Shown here in pieces: positions 24,744 to 32,179 of a stretch of 64,000 nucleotides of DNA (the first letter of the stretch is position 1; each line of letters opens with the position of its first letter). Source of the DNA: Litorimonas cladophorae. GTDB lineage: Bacteria; Pseudomonadota; Alphaproteobacteria; Caulobacterales; Maricaulaceae. The notes beneath the pieces were generated by a model, which was given only the letters and a program-made list of their open reading frames with translations, made no database searches and had not been told where the DNA came from. A program made the translations under genes and the position numbers. Location of the stretch: assembly GCF_014652455.1 (NCBI RefSeq), contig NZ_BMYV01000003.1:62001-126000 (forward strand). Reading direction: 5' to 3'.

Positions 24744-24755
24744 CCCCATATGGGG
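24744..24755. promoter_or_regulatory. 12-bp palindrome before the LuxR-type gene, possible operator
   Basis: CCCCATATGGGG is a perfect palindrome in the 159-base region between two divergent genes, ending 12 bases before the regulator start codon at 24768. Dyads of this kind are typical targets of dimeric LuxR-type regulators. Position suggests control of the regulator itself, the adhesin, or both. Confidence 0.45.
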
Positions 24756-24767
24756 TAAGAACGAAAC

Positions 24768-26513
24768 ATGGTCGCAGATAAACAATCACAATCTCAAAAT
24801 GCAGAGATGTCATCTCAGATTGCGGCCAGTGATTTAATTGATGTGAGTTACGCGGCCCTGTCCTCAAATGACGGCTTTCAAGACATAATTGATGGCTGGG
24901 ATAATTATATTGAAATTTTGCATGACCCGCCACAGGCCAAGACATTGCTGTCGAAGGTCCGTTCACATATCCATCGCGCAAAGTCGCTCTTTTCCGTATT
25001 GGGTCCACCGAATGTTGTGGATCCGATTTTCTCTGAAATTCAGCGATCAGACGTGCCTTGTGTAGCCCTTGCTGCAGGAGACTTTGTCATTGAGGCAAAT
25101 CTAGCCGCCCAATCCGAATGGGGCGTCATGTCTGGCGAACGCACCTCTTTCGATTGGTTACGACAAGACAGTATTTCGCAAGTCCGGCAAATGCGAGCTT
25201 CATTGAAAAGTGGCGAGATCGCGAAACCTCAAATCCTCACAGTTTTTGGCCTGACTTCGAAGGACTTTCAGGATCGGGCGACGGAAAGTTTAGCCGAAAT
25301 TTATTCGATCTCTCATGAGCATCAGAGCGATGCGCCTATCATCATTCGTGCGCTTCGACAGAATTGGTCAGATGATACAGAGGCCGCGTTGCGGAATTCT
25401 TTTGCTCTCACAAAAAGCGAGGTCGCTGTTGCTCGCGCCTTTTTGGAGACAGGAAACACAGAAATAATTGCAGAATCCAGAGGAACCACGACAGCGACAA
25501 TCCGAAAACAACTTAAATCTATTTTCGCGAAGACTGGCGTCTCTAATCAAGCGCAATTACAGAAACTTTTGAGCCTGATGTCATCCAGCGAAAGACGTCG
25601 GATGCGGGGGCAATTAGCCGACTGGCAGGACCCTTTGGGCCGCGAAGTCAAAATCAAAGACGGAAAAGGGCGTCAGATCGCCTTCACCTTTATGGGTGAT
25701 AAAAATGGTCGGCCTGCCCTGCTATCTCACGGATCAATTACGGGGTATGTTTTACACCCTGTCACGCAAGACCGATTGAAGCGAGCAGGCATAAAATTAT
25801 ATGTTCCCTGCCGCGCAGGATTTGGACACACAGACCCATTCATGGACATGACGGCATTAGAGGCTGCAGCCCACATAAACCGTACGCTTTTAGATCATCT
25901 CAATATTGGACCCGTTCCAGCAATTGGATTGATATCGGGTCTTATCCCGTTAGTTTATCAAGCCGCGCAAGACCCGAAAATTTTCTCACGACTGATGGTG
26001 ATAGGCGGCTGCGTTCCAATTTTTAAACGAGAGAGGCTCAAGGAGCTCCCCATAAATTCCAGAGTTTTGCTGACGTTACAGAGGGAAGCCCCTCACATCG
26101 CAAACCTCGCTATACAAGCTGGGTTTCGACAAGTTCTGAAACATGGGCCAAGTTACATGGTCAGAAAAATATACGGGAATTGTGACACAGACCGGCAAAC
26201 CCTTAGAAACCTGTCCACATTGTCGCTGATGGTTGCATCCAGCAAAATGTTAACAGTTCATGGGCCTCGAACATTTGAAAGAGAGCTCCCACTGATTAAT
26301 TATGACTGGGAAAATGATTTCGCGTCCTGCGGCCTGTCACTCACAGTTATGCAGGGGTTGGAAGACCCTGTTTTCCGGCCAAAACACGCAAAAGCGATGG
26401 CCGGTCAACATAAAGATTATCACATCATACCGGTAAAGAATGCAGGACAGCTTGTTTTTTTACAACGTCCTGAACAAGTAGCCGACGCCATTATAGATTG
26501 GATTTCACAATGA
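24768..26513 (+). CDS. LuxR-type HTH regulator with degenerate C-terminal alpha/beta-hydrolase domain
   Basis: 581 residues. The N-terminal 200 residues include a possible PAS-like sensor (CVALAAGDFVIEANLAAQSEWG, about 98-119). Residues 212-268 are a LuxR/GerE helix-turn-helix (FALTKSEVAVARAFLETGNTE, then TTTATIRKQLKSIFAKTGV). Residues about 300-581 follow an alpha/beta-hydrolase pattern: LLSHGSITGY (oxyanion HG region), PCRAGFGHTDP, and GLISGLIPL where Ser390 sits at the nucleophile elbow. The elbow lacks the usual G-x-S-x-G glycines, and the C-terminal position that should hold the catalytic His reads NAGQLVFLQRP, with Gln. So the domain probably binds a ligand rather than hydrolysing it. 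Divergent from the adhesin gene. Confidence 0.8.
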   Translation: MVADKQSQSQNAEMSSQIAASDLIDVSYAALSSNDGFQDIIDGWDNYIEILHDPPQAKTLLSKVRSHIHRAKSLFSVLGPPNVVDPIFSEIQRSDVPCVALAAGDFVIEANLAAQSEWGVMSGERTSFDWLRQDSISQVRQMRASLKSGEIAKPQILTVFGLTSKDFQDRATESLAEIYSISHEHQSDAPIIIRALRQNWSDDTEAALRNSFALTKSEVAVARAFLETGNTEIIAESRGTTTATIRKQLKSIFAKTGVSNQAQLQKLLSLMSSSERRRMRGQLADWQDPLGREVKIKDGKGRQIAFTFMGDKNGRPALLSHGSITGYVLHPVTQDRLKRAGIKLYVPCRAGFGHTDPFMDMTALEAAAHINRTLLDHLNIGPVPAIGLISGLIPLVYQAAQDPKIFSRLMVIGGCVPIFKRERLKELPINSRVLLTLQREAPHIANLAIQAGFRQVLKHGPSYMVRKIYGNCDTDRQTLRNLSTLSLMVASSKMLTVHGPRTFERELPLINYDWENDFASCGLSLTVMQGLEDPVFRPKHAKAMAGQHKDYHIIPVKNAGQLVFLQRPEQVADAIIDWISQ

Positions 26514-26768
26514 GTGTATCATTGAGGCCAGTTTGGAAAAGGCGACGTCTTAATTTGATTAATCTAGTGATGTATGAGCTAAGCAAAGCTTAGACAGCCG
26601 GCGCTTAAATAGCTCGTACCTGATTTCGCAACATCAAGTGCCATTTGAGATCTGTGGCTGATTTCTGGCAATTTATAAGGGCCTTTGCGCAAGAGGATAA
26701 AATTTCAGAAATTCATGTTTTTTCTAAACACTTGTATTTCAGGCAATTTCACGTAAAGAGTTTTTAAG

Positions 26769-26811
26769 ACTTGCGGGGCGCAAGTGTCATTACTTGCGGG
26801 GGCGCAATGTC
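26769..26811 (+). repeat. imperfect direct repeat overlapping the start of the next gene
   Basis: ACTTGCGGGGCGCAAGTGTC (26769-26788) recurs as ACTTGCGGGGGCGCAATGTC at 26792-26811, with the ATG of the following gene inside the second copy. The first copy is itself a hairpin (CTTGCG/CGCAAG, 26770-26784). The roughly 290-base stretch from 26514 to here contains no other credible feature. Confidence 0.5.
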
Positions 26812-27148
26812 TATACACTCTCAGGCTGGGCTCAGCCCACATTATTCCATCGGTGATTTTAGCGTCGCAACGGGCGAGACGGATGGAATATTTCTTGATG
26901 GCCATTTCTTGCAAATCTGCCAAAGCCTCTGTTCCGATTTAGGTTGTGATGAGGTGAGAAATATTCTCGTTACCTATAAGCTAATTGGGAAGTATGGCTC
27001 TGAAATTCCTAAAACAGCCCTCTTTATGCTGTCTTGCACGCAAGATGGTCCGATGATTTCCAGCCCCTCAGAAGACCAATGGTTTATCCATGATGGGATG
27101 GCGCGGTTTGATCTCGTGCCAAAAGAAGAGGTGGCTCTGTCACACTAA
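26807..27148 (+). CDS. hypothetical protein
   Basis: 113 residues from the ATG at 26807; a TTG twelve codons upstream is in frame but lies in the direct repeat. The protein starts MSIHSQAGLSPHYSIGDFSV and is soluble, mildly acidic, with no transmembrane segment or recognised motif. Two Cys residues (ICQSLCSDLGC region) are clustered near the middle. The compact composition and a stem-loop right after the stop argue that it is real. No functional link to neighbours is visible. Confidence 0.5.
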   Translation: MSIHSQAGLSPHYSIGDFSVATGETDGIFLDGHFLQICQSLCSDLGCDEVRNILVTYKLIGKYGSEIPKTALFMLSCTQDGPMISSPSEDQWFIHDGMARFDLVPKEEVALSH

Positions 27149-27156
27149 AGTGTGAA

Positions 27157-27208
27157 ACTCTCGCTGCGGCGGACTGGCGGCATAAAACTCGATCGCCACA
27201 GCGAGAGT
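27157..27208 (+). terminator. possible terminator stem-loop with long loop
   Basis: ACTCTCGCTG (27157-27166) pairs with CAGCGAGAGT (27199-27208), ten pairs with a 32-base loop, followed by GTTTTACC. It begins nine bases after the stop of the hypothetical gene. The large loop makes it less certain than a classical terminator. Confidence 0.45.
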
Positions 27209-27280
27209 GTTTTACCTAAACGTCCAGTCTATCTGGGCATTTTGGTTTAATCACCGAACTCGTCCTGCTAACGGCGGCAC

Positions 27281-27856
27281 ATGACTCTACCTTCCAAATT
27301 ACCACGTCCAGCCTTTCGTTGGAAACTTGGCGCAGCTGAGACCAAATTCGAAAATCCATGGATGCGGGTCGAATCTATTCCTGCGGTCGACCCGAGTGGT
27401 CAAGACACGCATTATGGCGTCGTACGGTTCAAAAATTTGGCCGTTGGGGTCGTACCTTATGCCGACGGTTACATCTGGTTAGTTGGTCAAAGCCGCGTGA
27501 CCTTTGAGGCCTATAGCTGGGAAATTCCCGCGGGCGGTGGGGCGTTGGATGAAGACCCCAGCCACGCGGCGCACCGAGAGTTGAAAGAAGAAACAGGTTT
27601 TACGGCAGGGCGGCTTGAGAAAATTCTGACAATGGAACTTTCAAATTCGATCACCAATGAACGCTGCGTCGTCTACCTCGCAACCGACCTAACAGCCGGC
27701 GAGAGCGAGACAGAAAGCAGCGAAGATATTTCGTTGTTAAAGATCAGTTTGGATGACGCAATCGCGGCCGTGGACGCGGGCGAAATCCGTCAATCGATCA
27801 GCGTCGCGGCCATCCTTAAACTTGCGCGTCTGCGGGCCGAAGGACAGCTAACATAA
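27281..27856 (+). CDS. Nudix hydrolase (ADP-ribose pyrophosphatase-like)
   Basis: 191 residues. The Nudix box is complete: from the Gly in PAGGGALDEDPSHAAHREL through KEETGF, matching G-x5-E-x7-REUxEExGU. Upstream, EIPAGG and the preceding strand pattern resemble ADP-ribose/sugar-nucleotide pyrophosphatases (NudF/GDP-mannose type). These hydrolyse nucleoside diphosphates linked to another moiety with magnesium. The next gene starts inside its stop codon, so the pair is coupled. Confidence 0.87.
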   Translation: MTLPSKLPRPAFRWKLGAAETKFENPWMRVESIPAVDPSGQDTHYGVVRFKNLAVGVVPYADGYIWLVGQSRVTFEAYSWEIPAGGGALDEDPSHAAHRELKEETGFTAGRLEKILTMELSNSITNERCVVYLATDLTAGESETESSEDISLLKISLDDAIAAVDAGEIRQSISVAAILKLARLRAEGQLT

Positions 27857-29028
27857 TGGACGCCGACGTCATCATCATAGGCGCGGGTGCGGCGGGCATG
27901 ATGTGCGGCGCTGCGGCGGGTCGGCGCGGCAAATCTGTTATTATACTCGATCACGCTGAACGGGCTGGCGAGAAAATTCGTATCAGCGGTGGCGGCCGTT
28001 GTAACTTTACGAACCTGCATTGCGGACCCGATAATTTCATCTCCGAAAACCCGCATTTCGCGAAATCAGCGTTAAAGCGTTACACGCAATATGACTTTCT
28101 CGACCTCGTCGAAAAATACGGCATTAAATGGCACGAGAAAACCAAGGGCCAGCTTTTCTGCGATGGGCGTTCGCAAGAGATCATCGACATGTTGTTGACC
28201 GAATGCACGAAGGCGGGAAATGAATTACGACTAGGCACGGAGGTTCTCGGTGTTGAAAAGTTAGGCGACGGTTTTGTGGTCACCACGCCCACGCAAACAC
28301 TTGCGACCTCGGCTGTTGTTGTGGCCTGTGGCGGGCCATCTATTCCGAAAATGGGTGCAACTGGATTTGGATATAAATTAGCGGAACAATTCGGTTTGAA
28401 CCTCATCAAGACCGAACCCGCCCTCGTCCCACTGACCTTCACCGATCAGATGAAAACGCCTATCGCCGCATTGTCTGGCGTCAGCGTCGACACGGTCATC
28501 ACCAATGAGCGGGCCAGTTTTGACGAGGCGCTATTATTCACCCATCGCGGCTTGTCTGGACCCGCGATCTTGCAGATCAGTTCTTATTGGAATGCGGGCG
28601 AAGCCATCACCGTCAATATGGCACCAGGCCGTGACGCCTTGGCGGAATTACGGAAAGCCAAAGCAGAGACGCCCAAACTCTCGCCCGAAAAATGGCTGGC
28701 GCAATATCTGCCTGCGCGCCTCGCGTCTCATCTGGCGCTGACCTTTAACTATGCACGTTTGGCCGATATGCCTGACCGCGAACTGATGAACCTCGCCCTA
28801 CAAGTCAGCGCTTGGCATATTCGCCCCGCGGGCACGGAAGGCTATCGCAAGGCCGAGGTCACACGCGGCGGGGTTGATACGGATGAGCTCTCCTCAAAAA
28901 CGCTTGAGGCCTGGAAAGTGCCTGGCCTTTATTTTATCGGCGAGGTCGTCGATGTGACGGGACATCTGGGCGGACATAACTTTCAATGGGCTTGGGCCAG
29001 CGGCGTCGCCTGCGGGCAAGCCCTTTAA
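27856..29028 (+). CDS. NAD(P)/FAD-dependent oxidoreductase, BaiN/YhiN (HI0933) family
   Basis: 390 residues. The N-terminal dinucleotide-binding motif is IIGAGAAGMMCG (residues 6-17) and the family signature AERAGEKIRISGGGRCNFTN follows (about 35-54). The C-terminal EVVDVTGHLGGHNFQWAWASG is also characteristic. Members reduce unsaturated bile-acid-like compounds in gut bacteria, but most, as here, have unknown substrates. It overlaps the Nudix stop by one base, and its own end overlaps the convergent TSUP gene by four bases. Confidence 0.9.
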   Translation: MDADVIIIGAGAAGMMCGAAAGRRGKSVIILDHAERAGEKIRISGGGRCNFTNLHCGPDNFISENPHFAKSALKRYTQYDFLDLVEKYGIKWHEKTKGQLFCDGRSQEIIDMLLTECTKAGNELRLGTEVLGVEKLGDGFVVTTPTQTLATSAVVVACGGPSIPKMGATGFGYKLAEQFGLNLIKTEPALVPLTFTDQMKTPIAALSGVSVDTVITNERASFDEALLFTHRGLSGPAILQISSYWNAGEAITVNMAPGRDALAELRKAKAETPKLSPEKWLAQYLPARLASHLALTFNYARLADMPDRELMNLALQVSAWHIRPAGTEGYRKAEVTRGGVDTDELSSKTLEAWKVPGLYFIGEVVDVTGHLGGHNFQWAWASGVACGQAL

Positions 29029-29786
29029 AGCAAGCCATCCCACAACAGCTTTATCCCTGTGACAAATATCAGGCTATACATCACCCGATAAAATACGGCT
29101 TGGTCGATGCGTTTGATTAGCCATGCACCAAACAGAACCCCAATGGGGGCCAGCGGAATCAGCGCGGCTGAGATGGTCAAATTCGTCCGATCAAATTGTC
29201 CCAACATGCCATAGGGTACAAGTTTGACCGCGTTTACGACCGTGAAAAACATCACGGCCGTTCCGGCATAGATACGTTTATCCAGACCTTGCGGCAGGGC
29301 GTAGGCCTGAAAGGGCGGGCCACCCGCATGGGCAACAAAACTGGTAAAGCCCGTAATTGTGCCCGACACCCAAGCTGCGGGGCGGTTACCCTTGAGCCAG
29401 TCCGCGCCGGTTCGCAGCCGAGGTCCCAAGACAGCATAAATCGGAAAACTAACGGCGATTAAACCGACACACAGCCGGACAAAAACTTCGCTTACACGAT
29501 CAGCAACCAACCCTCCGATGATGATGCCAAGAACAGCTCCGGGCAGCATCAATAGTAATAATCGCTTATCCCAATGTTTGCGATAGGCCCAAACACCGAT
29601 CCAATCCATCACGATCAAGATCGGCAACATGATGGCCGCCGCCTGAATGGGGGAGATGGCCAAGGACAAAATTGGGACAGCAAAAAGCCCGAGGCCGCCG
29701 AAGCCGCCTTTCGCCAGCCCCGTGATGAGCACCGCAAAAATTGCAACCGTAATGAAAAATGGATCAGAGAGCATTTCGGGGTTCAT
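29025..29786 (-). CDS. TSUP (TauE/SafE) family permease
   Basis: 253 residues from the ATG at 29786; the open frame extends further upstream, but that part overlaps the divergent pxpA and is not credible. It contains seven to eight hydrophobic helices with the repeated family motif (AKGGFGGLGLF near 25 and a second half with FTSFVAHAGGPPFQAY). TSUP proteins export or import small anions such as sulfite, sulfoacetate or carboxylates. It faces pxpA with only 30 bases between start codons, so the two share a regulatory region and a role in moving a 5-oxoproline-related acid is possible but unproven. Confidence 0.87.
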   Translation of the reverse strand: MNPEMLSDPFFITVAIFAVLITGLAKGGFGGLGLFAVPILSLAISPIQAAAIMLPILIVMDWIGVWAYRKHWDKRLLLLMLPGAVLGIIIGGLVADRVSEVFVRLCVGLIAVSFPIYAVLGPRLRTGADWLKGNRPAAWVSGTITGFTSFVAHAGGPPFQAYALPQGLDKRIYAGTAVMFFTVVNAVKLVPYGMLGQFDRTNLTISAALIPLAPIGVLFGAWLIKRIDQAVFYRVMYSLIFVTGIKLLWDGLL

Positions 29787-29816
29787 ACAGCCTCTGAAAG
29801 TCGATAGGTAGGACGA

Positions 29817-30587
29817 ATGAAGACCATCGACATCAATGCAGATATTGGCGAAGCCGACACGCCCGAATGGGAAGCGTCTGAAGCCGCTATTATATCCGCG
29901 ATCTCTAGCGCGAATATTGCCTGTGGGGGACATGCGGGCGACGAGGCTACTATGCGCCGAACTGTGCGAAATGCAAAAGCGGCAGGCGTCACAATTGGGG
30001 CCCATCCTGCCTATCCCGATCGCAAAAACTTTGGCCGAACGAGCCTTGTTTTGGGGCAAGATATTGAGACAGCTGCCCTGAAAGCGACCCTTCGCGCACA
30101 AATCTTGGATCTCGCCCGTATTTGCGATGAGAAAGGCGCGAGGTTGGCCTATGTCAAACCCCACGGCGCGCTTTATAATGACTCAGTCTTTGATTTTGAA
30201 AAAGCGATACTCATTTCAGACGTGATTGCGGAGCTGGATATGGACTTAATGTTCTTGGGCGGGCCGAATTCCGAAATGGCGCGCGCAGCAGAACAACACG
30301 GGCTTCGTTTCGTCGCCGAAGGTTTCATTGACCGTCGCTATACGGATGATGGACATTTGCTTTCGCGCAAAATCGAAGGGGCGGTCATCAAAGACCAGAA
30401 AGAGCGCCTCGCACAAGCCCGATCCCTGGCGACGACTGGCGAGGTCAAAACACATTCTGGCAAAACCCTCATCTTGCAAACGGGGTCGCTCTGCGTACAT
30501 GGCGATAGCGCTGGGGCGGTTGAAACCGCGCGCCAAGCCCGCGCCGCGATTGAGGCCGAAGGCCTCACCATAAAGGCCTTCGCGTAA
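29817..30587 (+). CDS. pxpA: 5-oxoprolinase subunit A (LamB/YcsF family)
   Basis: 256 residues. It is the YcsF-type subunit of the ATP-dependent 5-oxoprolinase PxpABC, which opens pyroglutamate to glutamate. The sequence shows IDINADIGEAD at the start, SSANIACGGHAGD, GAHPAYPDRKNFGR and VKPHGALYN, all family-typical with metal-binding His/Asp residues. Length is standard. pxpB begins at its stop codon (one-base overlap) and pxpC overlaps pxpB, so the three form a translationally coupled operon. Confidence 0.93.
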   Translation: MKTIDINADIGEADTPEWEASEAAIISAISSANIACGGHAGDEATMRRTVRNAKAAGVTIGAHPAYPDRKNFGRTSLVLGQDIETAALKATLRAQILDLARICDEKGARLAYVKPHGALYNDSVFDFEKAILISDVIAELDMDLMFLGGPNSEMARAAEQHGLRFVAEGFIDRRYTDDGHLLSRKIEGAVIKDQKERLAQARSLATTGEVKTHSGKTLILQTGSLCVHGDSAGAVETARQARAAIEAEGLTIKAFA

Positions 30588-31246
30588 TGTCTCCTAAAAT
30601 CATGCCACCCACAATTCGCCCCTATGGCGATCACGCGCTTTTGATTGAATGGAAAACGGATGGGTTTTCCGAAACCGTCAATGATACCATTCATGCTTTG
30701 GCCGCAAAATTGCGAGAGAGCCGGAAGTACATTGAGGTTGTTCCAGGTTACGACTCGCTTGTCTGCGTTTTTGATTTGGGGAAACGTTCGATGGCGGCCA
30801 CAAAAAACCATGTTGAAGACATTCTGTCTCGGCAAACTTTACGCAGTGCCGAAATTGGAAAGCTTGTCGAAATTCCTGTGAATTATGGCGGCGCATTTGG
30901 TCCAGATATGGAGACAATTTGTGCCTCGGCGAAGTTGTCAGTGGATGAAGTCATCGCCCTGCATAGTCAGTCAGAATACCGGGTTTGCATGATGGGCTTT
31001 ATCCCCGGCTTTACATTTCTCTCGCCTGCGCCGACGGCGTTGCACCACCCACGCCTCAGCACACCCCGCGCCAAAGTGCCTGCGGGCAGTGTCGGAATTG
31101 CAAACTGGCAGACGGGTATTTACGGGCTGGAATCGCCGGGGGGCTGGCAAATTATTGGGCAGACACCTCTGTCAATATTTCAGGCTAAACGTGAGCCACA
31201 TTTCCTTCTGACGGCCGGCGACCGCGTGAGGTTTATTCCGCAATGA
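30587..31246 (+). CDS. pxpB: 5-oxoprolinase subunit B
   Basis: 219 residues of the KipI/allophanate hydrolase subunit 1 family. The N-terminal RPYGDHALLIEW and the conserved EIPVNYGGAFGPDM, then MMGFIPGFTFLS and RLSTPRAKVPAGSVGIA are diagnostic. Together with PxpC it forms the biotin-independent half of 5-oxoprolinase. It ends within the pxpC start (ATGAG at 31243), so translation is coupled. Confidence 0.92.
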   Translation: MSPKIMPPTIRPYGDHALLIEWKTDGFSETVNDTIHALAAKLRESRKYIEVVPGYDSLVCVFDLGKRSMAATKNHVEDILSRQTLRSAEIGKLVEIPVNYGGAFGPDMETICASAKLSVDEVIALHSQSEYRVCMMGFIPGFTFLSPAPTALHHPRLSTPRAKVPAGSVGIANWQTGIYGLESPGGWQIIGQTPLSIFQAKREPHFLLTAGDRVRFIPQ

Positions 31247-32178
31247 GTTTGAAAGTCTTACACGCTGGCACCCAAACCATGATCATGGATGCGGGCCGCC
31301 CCGGTCATCGTCACCAAGGCATTCCAGGTGGCGGTGCGGCTGATAAGTTGTCCTTTGCGATCGCCAATCATTTGGTTGGCAACCGCTGGGACACGCCCGC
31401 GTTAGAATGCGCGTTAGGTGGCCTGCATATCCGATTTGAGCACGATGCGGTAATTGCGATTTCAGGTGCACAAATGTGGTCACAAAACCAAGGCTTGAAT
31501 TTACCCCTGAACAAAGCTGTCCCTGTTGATGCAGGCGACATTCTCACCATGAGTTTTACCCGAGCGGGTTGTCGGTCCTATCTGGCAATTGCGGGTGGGA
31601 TTGAAGTTGAACCTTTCATGGGGTCCGTCTCCACCTATATGCCCGCTGCACTCGGGGGATTGGACGGCGGTCCGTTGAAAACGGGTGACGTTCTAAGAAT
31701 TGGCGAGGTTCAAGGCCCACCAAATTCACTCCCTGGCGGTCATGTTCCGACACTGTCAAACCACGTGGTTCTACGCGCCAGCGCCGCGCCAGAATGGGAC
31801 GCCCTTTCTGATGCTGGCAAACGTTATCTTTTCACCACACCCTTTTTTGCGACGACCGCGACCGACCGCATGGGGACACGGTTGAAAGGCGATCAGATCA
31901 CCTTGGACACACCCGTTAAAATGACCAGCAGCCCGCTGTTACCCGGCAGTCTTCAGGTTCCGCCTGATGGTCAGCCTATTCTCGCGCTGGCAGATGGTCA
32001 TTGCACAGGCGGTTATGCGCGGGCGCTTCAGATCATTCAGGCCGACCTCTGGCTATTGGGACAAATTGCCCCCGGCGCAGCGGTGAGCTTCCGTCGGTGT
32101 TTCGAAGAAGACGCCCCGAAAATTCTACGCGCGAAGAATAGCTATTACGCGGGTTTGATACCCGGGTTTTCGTTCTAA
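31243..32178 (+). CDS. pxpC: 5-oxoprolinase subunit C (biotin-dependent carboxyltransferase-like)
   Basis: 311 residues of the KipA/allophanate hydrolase subunit 2 family. Typical stretches are MDAGRPGHRHQGIPGGGAAD near the N-terminus, NHLVGN, ALECALGG, FTRAGCRSYLAIAGGI and TDRMGTRLKG. With PxpA and PxpB it converts 5-oxoproline to glutamate. It is the last pxp gene and is followed after one base by pabBC, which may be co-transcribed although unrelated in pathway. Confidence 0.92.
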   Translation: MSLKVLHAGTQTMIMDAGRPGHRHQGIPGGGAADKLSFAIANHLVGNRWDTPALECALGGLHIRFEHDAVIAISGAQMWSQNQGLNLPLNKAVPVDAGDILTMSFTRAGCRSYLAIAGGIEVEPFMGSVSTYMPAALGGLDGGPLKTGDVLRIGEVQGPPNSLPGGHVPTLSNHVVLRASAAPEWDALSDAGKRYLFTTPFFATTATDRMGTRLKGDQITLDTPVKMTSSPLLPGSLQVPPDGQPILALADGHCTGGYARALQIIQADLWLLGQIAPGAAVSFRRCFEEDAPKILRAKNSYYAGLIPGFSF

Positions 32179-32179
32179 T

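Noticed and set aside
24609-24785. 59-residue N-terminal extension of the adhesin
   Set aside because: It overlaps the leader hairpin and the divergent start; the ATG at 24608 begins a clear signal peptide.
26510-26593. A 27-codon basic peptide overlapping the end of the LuxR-type gene
   Set aside because: The overlap (ATGA) is suggestive, but length and composition are compatible with chance and no homology is recognised.
29787-30164. N-terminal extension of the TSUP permease
   Set aside because: The extra part overlaps the divergent pxpA gene and has no membrane or family character; the ATG at 29786 begins the first helix.
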